Assembly (NCBI GenBank): GCA_030847615.1
Contig: JAUMIR010000004.1
Location: 232,790,501-232,854,500 of the forward strand
Direction: 5' to 3'
Source: Gambelia wislizenii
Lineage: Eukaryota > Chordata > Lepidosauria > Squamata > Crotaphytidae
Length of the DNA stretch: 64,000 nucleotides
Positions 60,001 through 64,000 of this stretch are shown piece after piece; the stretch's first letter is position 1; the number at the start of each line of letters is the position of its first letter. The notes below the pieces were generated by a model that saw only the letters and a program-made list of their open reading frames with translations, was not told the origin of the DNA and did not search any database. Both the position numbers and the translations under genes were made by a program.

Positions 60001-61540
60001 GGGCTCTATCTCTTTTCAATGAGAGGTGAAGATGCTTTCTTTCATTCTGCTGGACTTTCAGTGTAAATGACCTACCTAGCTGTGTTTTTGGTTTTAATTG
60101 TTTTACATTGGATTTGAACACTGTCTTCTAAAGTATATTAAGATTTTCTTTTAACAAACTGCCTTGGGTTTTGTGTGTGTGTGTGTGTTTGGTGAACGTC
60201 ATAAGATGTTATAAAATTATTTTATAAGTAAAATTAATAAATATAACTATGTGGTTCTTCCAAAAATATAAAGTCATGTGAGCCTTGAAGCAGTACCCAT
60301 GACAGTGCATCTTAAGTGCATTGTTGTGGCTATGTAACTCAAAAACATAGCCATGTTAGTCTGGAATATCAGATCTGAGGAAGTAGACTTAAGTCTATGA
60401 AACCTTTGCTACCAATTTCTTTCTCTCAGTTTCAAAAGTGCTACAAGATTGTTTTGCATACTGTGATGAGTATGATTATGCACAATCTACTTTCAGTGCA
60501 TCAATATCCGCACCATAAAAATTGTATAATGGAAACAATGTAAAACAAGTTTGGTCAGGTCTTTACTAGTGAAACCAGCTGTTCTCCAACCCACATTGGC
60601 ATTCTGCTTTACAATCTAGTTATTTTCAGGTAGAGCTCTATACACATGACCATTCTTAAGGGTAAGCATGTGTAATTAGATACTTGTAGCATATGGACCT
60701 AAATACCCTAAAGGCACCTACATGTCTGATCTTGGAAGCTAAGGGAGGTCAGCCCTGGTTAGTACTTGGATGGGAGACTGCCAACGAATGCCAGATGCTG
60801 CAGACTATATTTCAGAGGAAGGAACTGGCAAAACCACCTCTGAGTATTCCTTGCCTAAGAAAACTCTGTGAAATTCATGGGGTCACCATAAGTTGACAGG
60901 CAACTTGAAGGCACAAACACACATAGCATATGGACAATCCAAAGACAATAGTGATATTGCAACAGCTTTTAAGGACTGAGAATGCATTCTAGGCTAGATC
61001 TAGATCAATATATCTAGTTTTATATTGATGAGCTGATTTAAGAAATTCTATTATATGATTATTACGCAGTCTTTAATCATATATTAAGATCATACATGAT
61101 CTAGCAAATTTACATTTAAGTTATTTATTAAAACAGTAATCAGGAGACTAGGTTGTACCTTCCACAATTCTCCTAGCAGAAGCTAGCATCAAGGCTATTC
61201 CCAGGTCTGCTGTAGCATTGGTAACTGCAAATGGAGTGTTAGCTACTTTCACACCAAAGCTGAAAATCAGCTTTAAGTCCAGGTGATCCAGTCCAACACC
61301 AGAGTTTGCAATCACCTTTAAGTTAGGCAAGGTCTGTAGAAGTTCCCTGTTAATCACTGGCTTTTGGATCCACATAAATACTGCTTTAATTTTAGGACTA
61401 AGAGTTTCCTTGTTTTCAAGAAATTCCTTCAAGGTGATGAGCTTCAGATGTTTCTCCAGAAACTCTACGTGGTCTTCATATATTCCATCAGGACCTCCTA
61501 TAACATTTATTAGTGTATATGGATGCTCCTGTTCTTCCAT
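51080..61540 (-). CDS. GRHPR-like glyoxylate/hydroxypyruvate reductase (D-2-hydroxyacid dehydrogenase), five coding exons
   Basis: Coding exons, 5' to 3' on the minus strand, are 61540-61159, 57469-57298, 55425-55247, 52703-52607 and 51233-51080. All introns are GT-AG and the phases join to give 327 codons plus TAA, about the length of human GRHPR (328). The family reduces glyoxylate or hydroxypyruvate with NAD(P)H. Visible landmarks are the GxGxxG nucleotide-binding loop at residues 158-163 (GMGTIG), the catalytic Arg in NICRG (R244), Glu in YPEPLP (E273) and His in TPHIGSA (H292). The N-terminal part carries the family pattern [10 protein letters not shown]. It resembles the GRHPR-like paralogues of fish and reptiles more than GRHPR itself, so I give no symbol. 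The first coding exon begins at an acceptor only 3 bases before the ATG (AACAG|AAC ATG), so an untranslated exon must lie upstream. All key residues are intact. Substrate preference cannot be read from sequence. Confidence 0.93.
52809..53262 (+). mobile_element. Candidate solo LTR of an endogenous retrovirus or LTR element
   Basis: Starts TGTGATGAGC and ends ATTCAACA (TG...CA). It contains CCAAT (near 52856), a TATA-like ttataagg (near 53060) and AATAAA at 53205-53210, with about 50 bases after it, the order expected in an LTR. No convincing target duplication was found and no internal genes are present. It sits in an intron of the GRHPR-like gene in antisense, about 105 bases upstream of an exon acceptor. 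Confidence 0.45.
53265..55165. other. Intron DNA of the GRHPR-like gene, mostly unrecognised
   Basis: Apart from a (TC)-rich simple repeat at 54712-54745 and a degenerate repeat near 54940-55075 (cagcattctc...gggagttgcagttc), I could not identify elements here. No exon was seen. Confidence 0.4.
55459..56755 (+). mobile_element. BovB/RTE LINE reverse transcriptase remnant
   Basis: Broken plus frames carry RT landmarks in order: [65 protein letters not shown] text (about 56090) and [11 protein letters not shown], then the 3' end with gggtcgccatgagtagaaat. At least two frameshifts and stops break it. It is antisense in the GRHPR-like intron and begins about 34 bases from the acceptor of exon 55425-55247. 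Confidence 0.85.
57960..59215 (+). mobile_element. CR1 LINE fragment, interrupted by a foldback element
   Basis: Plus-strand CR1 RT end ([29 protein letters not shown]), then after the break at 58388-58665 the 3' region through acagggtgccctccaactcc. It is antisense in the first large coding intron of the GRHPR-like gene. Confidence 0.85.
58388..58665. mobile_element. Foldback DNA element inserted in CR1
   Basis: gaaaagtggcaagggagcag (about 58399) is inverted as ctgctcccttgccgcttttc (about 58635). The symmetry continues inward (gccttaccacatgatg against the inverse of caatgttatgtggtaag) to a centre near 58525 with ctaattagcaaaaagac. About 280 bp, no coding capacity. Confidence 0.75.
59610..60240 (+). 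mobile_element. L2-like LINE 3' remnants
   Basis: 59640-59725 has the tail ccaccctgagatcccatgct plus aataaa-rich DNA. 59870-60160 has decayed ORF end text (ctgtggaactccctcctact) and ends in a (TG)n run at 60172-60190. Confidence 0.5.
60333..60475. repeat. Dispersed repeat (same family as 28455 arms)
   Basis: catagccatgttagtctgga, agatctgaggaagtagactt and ctcagtttcaaaagtgctac in a row. The last part matches the arms at 28455 and 28830. Confidence 0.65.
60695..60928 (+). repeat. 5S rRNA-derived SINE
   Basis: The head matches 5S rRNA (catgtctgatcttggaagct, ggtcagccctggttagtact, tggatgggagactgcc). It is followed by a SINE tail (gaactggcaaaaccacctct, ttcatggggtcaccataag, acttgaaggcacaaac). It is a mobile element, not a functional 5S gene: the head is truncated and fused to the tail. 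Confidence 0.9.
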
Positions 61541-61779
61541 GTTCTGTTAAAAAAGATATACAGTACATCACAATTAAAAAAACCCCCTACTTTATGTGAA
61601 GACAGTAACACTTCACTTCAAATTATATTTTGTCTCATTCATTGTGATTAACAGGTTTAACCTTGATATGAATTAAGCAAGCTGTAATTAGGACTGCTAC
61701 TTAACATTCCTAAGAGCTACCAATTGGAGGCTGCCATTGTATCCACACTTGGGTATAAGTCCAACTGACTTACTTCTTA

Positions 61780-62433
61780 GGGGTTATCTATACAAAGCAA
61801 TAAAATGTGGATTGGTGCGCAGTAATGCCAATTCACAGCAGCTTCTATTCATCTTATTATTGTTGTTTTTTTTAAGATCGTAGGCATGTGAAGCTATCTG
61901 CTTTTGCTGTTCCAACGGGCATGTCTGTGAATCAAGATGGAAGGCACTAGTGAATTATTCGCGTTTTTATTTACCTTGAGTTGCTGCTGCCAAACAGTTT
62001 TTTAAAACACAAAACAAAATCCAAGGTGTTATCTTCCATTTTAACAAAGAAGCAAACAACAACAAAAAACTATTTTCTTGCTGTAGCACACGATCATTAT
62101 CGCGAAAATCCAACATGGCAGTTTTGGGTGCTTGGCTTGTTATCAAGCTCCGCCTCCCTGTGCACATCCAACCAATCAGCTTTCCACTTCTGCTCTTATT
62201 AGAAATGTTCACCAAAGTGAATAGGTTGTTTCAATGAGCAGGAATGCGCATTCCCTGCGGAGCTTTTTTAAAACTCCAGGAAAAGACACAAAGGCTTTTC
62301 CCACAGAATATATGGCGTATTTGCCCCCCCCTCCTTTTGAATATGGCAGATTGATGTGGGATCCCCATTAAGAAAAATCATATTCTCCTCGAATTCTATG
62401 AGGAGTATTTTTGCCGTTCAGACAACCCTTTAG
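61780..62433 (-). mobile_element. Diverged 560 bp-family element overlapping the GRHPR-like 5' region
   Basis: On the minus strand it starts GGGTTGTCTGAACGGC and keeps collinear blocks of the family (aggaggggggg-type run, GCTGATTGG, CCATGTTGGATTTTCGC, GGCAGCAGC). Its other end is near gggttatctatac at about 61780. It is much more diverged than the other three copies. Confidence 0.6.
61975..62230 (-). promoter_or_regulatory. Candidate untranslated first exon and promoter of the GRHPR-like gene, inside a repeat
   Basis: The minus strand reads GCAGCAACTCAAG|GTAAATA with the donor boundary at 61975. It is about 430 bases upstream of the acceptor before the first coding exon (61543). A CCAAT-type motif (GATTGGTTGG on the minus strand, about 62167-62176) lies just upstream. 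This stretch is homologous to the interior of the roughly 560 bp repeat at 23731, 29702 and 63288. The donor position aligns with a GTGAGTAAATC in the copy at 29702. Exon status is inferred. Confidence 0.4.
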
Positions 62434-63287
62434 AGAAGATCCAAACAAAAATGGCTATTAGTGCCCATAGTTTCTTCTACCCCCAGACACCCTATGCTAT
62501 GAGGTCCCAGGCCTACTGTTAGATAAAGTATGCCAGTCACCTCAGACAGCAGATGCTGGGAGGCGGCAGCAAGGTGTCAGATGAGAACAGTGTACAGCAT
62601 GGCTTGCCTTGTGCCCCATAAGCTAGTCCCTTGCCTTCAGGTATGGTGGAGGACACTCTCCCATTGCCAGGTTTAAAGAAAGATCCAGCTACCCGGGGGC
62701 ACCATCTTGTTCTTCACCTCAGGTAATAAAATGTATTAAGGCAGCCCTACTTCATCACCACTGATCATTTAATTGTCCAATTAACAATGTGAAAGCCACC
62801 CTGGAAGCCTTTTTGGCAGAAGTGTGGGATATAAATGCTCTAAATAAATAGACTTTGAAAATGTCACTTCTTTGGAGTACAGTTTCCAAAAGTTGGGAGA
62901 TTCTGGGAATCTCCCTCTAAAAGAGTTACAAAAAAGTAACATTTCCAAGCTGAACCACTGATGTATTGACACAAATAGACTGTGCTTAGACCAATAGTAA
63001 CGAGAAAAGCTGATTAAGTAATACACCAAATCCTTTCAAGAGAAACATGTTCCAAAACTTTCACCAAATGGTTAACTTAAAATGCACTTTAATCCAAGGC
63101 AGCTGTCACCTCACTTCCTGTGAATTTTTCTCAAGGATAATAGGACCTACACTGAATTCCTTATCAAGATCATTGTTAAATAAAACAAAGATTCTAACAT
63201 TTTGTTTGGTCTGCATAAATAAGTTGATATGATGAACTTTTAATCCTTTGGGTTATTGCAGCCTTCCTCAGGTGAAATGTTAATGAA
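62434..63287. other. Upstream DNA of the GRHPR-like gene, little recognised
   Basis: It contains an L2-like tail (gccaccctggaagcctt, 62790-62850) and otherwise nothing I can identify. Confidence 0.4.
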
Positions 63288-63799
63288 GGGCCTGTCTAAA
63301 TGGTGAAAATATCTCTCATGGAATTCGCTGAGAATCCTACCTGTCTAAACAGGACACAGCACCAATCCACACAATTCAGAAGGAGAGGGGCTCAAAAGAG
63401 GTGGGTGTGCATTTTTGCCTGTTTGGATTATTGAACAATAAAAAACTTGAAGCACAAAGCTGATGAGCTGGGTGAGAGTGGGGGTGGGGCTTGCTAGGAG
63501 GGCAAGCACCTGCTGCTGCCATTTGGATTTTTGCCTTAGCAATCGCTCACTAAGGGGATAAAAAGGATCAATATTTTCTGTTTTGCTTTCTTCTAAAATT
63601 GGTAAATCACTCTATCACACCAGCACACCTTGGGATGGCTTTAAAAAAAAACAACCAGTAACAGTGAAGAACCAATGCTAGTAAATCACTCGTGGCTGCC
63701 ATCAGGAATGCAAGACTTATGGGGGCTTCCAAGGCCAGAAAAACTGTTCAGATATGTCGCTGGTATTTTTTATTCCCCCCCCCTTGTGTAGATGGGCCC
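63288..63799 (+). mobile_element. 560 bp Harbinger-like element, copy 3
   Basis: Ends GGGCCTGTCTAAATGG and inverted GGGCCCATCTACACAAG. It is collinear with 23731-24297 but lacks a stretch of about 50 bases near 63395. Confidence 0.75.
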
Positions 63800-63824
63800 A
63801 AAGTGCTTTGTATAGAGATAGGGG

Positions 63825-64000
63825 ACTAAATACCATAAAGGTACTAAATCCTGTCTGACCTTGAAGCTAAGCAGGGTCAGTTCTCTGGTTAGTACTTGGA
63901 TGGGAGACTGCCTATAAATACCATATGCTGTCAGTTATATTTCAGAGGAAGAACTGGCAAAACCACCTCTGAGTATTCTTTACCTAAGAAAATCCTGTGA
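63825..64000 (+). repeat. 5S rRNA-derived SINE, cut by the window end
   Basis: 5S-like head (gtctgaccttgaagctaagc, gttagtacttggatgggaga) and the start of the same tail as 60695-60928, running off the right edge. Confidence 0.9.

Noticed and set aside
60695..60790. Functional 5S rRNA gene
   Set aside because: Only part of the 5S sequence is present, and it is fused to a SINE tail.

Overview
The window looks like squamate reptile (probably lizard) nuclear DNA. Coding exons are short, with GT-AG or GC-AG introns and CpG-island promoters. The repeats are typical of lizards: CR1, L2-like and BovB LINEs, tRNA-derived and 5S rRNA-derived SINEs, hAT, mariner/pogo and Harbinger-like elements, Helitron-like elements, and DIRS and Ty1/copia fragments. 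The species cannot be named from sequence alone.

Three complete protein-coding genes were assembled exon by exon, all on the minus strand. From right to left they are: (1) a GRHPR-like D-2-hydroxyacid dehydrogenase (61540 to 51080, five coding exons, 327 codons); (2) RBFA, mitochondrial ribosome-binding factor A (44922 to 32040, seven coding exons, 367 codons, with one GC-AG intron); (3) a NUTF2-type nuclear transport factor 2 (22664 to 20816, four coding exons, 127 codons). Reading phase is kept across every junction. I found no complete gene on the plus strand.

There are three CpG islands. One at 44.65-45.06 kb covers RBFA exon 1. One at 25.5-26.65 kb is probably the NUTF2-like promoter. 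One at 8.15-9.0 kb has a strong minus-strand splice donor but no coding exon in the window, so it probably starts a gene that continues past the left edge (ADNP2 is a synteny-based guess). The GRHPR-like gene has no CpG island. Its probable untranslated first exon lies in a diverged copy of a repeat that occurs three more times in the window.

Layout: 0-2.4 kb, decayed DIRS-like gag joined to a Ty1/copia-like protease/integrase start, with GC-rich tandem repeats; 4.5-7.5 kb, nested DNA transposons (mariner-like and Helitron-like inside a hAT); 8-9.4 kb, CpG island and promoter elements; 10-20 kb, repeats and unassigned DNA; 20.8-26.6 kb, NUTF2-like gene and its island; 25.1-30.3 kb, LINE tails, MITEs and a split SINE; 32-45 kb, RBFA; 45-50 kb, LINE and MITE cluster; 51-62 kb, GRHPR-like gene with a solo-LTR candidate, BovB and CR1 in its introns; 62-64 kb, repeats.

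The genes do not form a pathway: one acts in mitochondrial ribosome assembly, one in Ran import, one in hydroxyacid metabolism. The main novelty candidates are the repeat-derived first exon, LINE 3' ends crowding two CpG islands, transposons carrying internal minisatellites, and palindromic elements with 10-12 bp target duplications.
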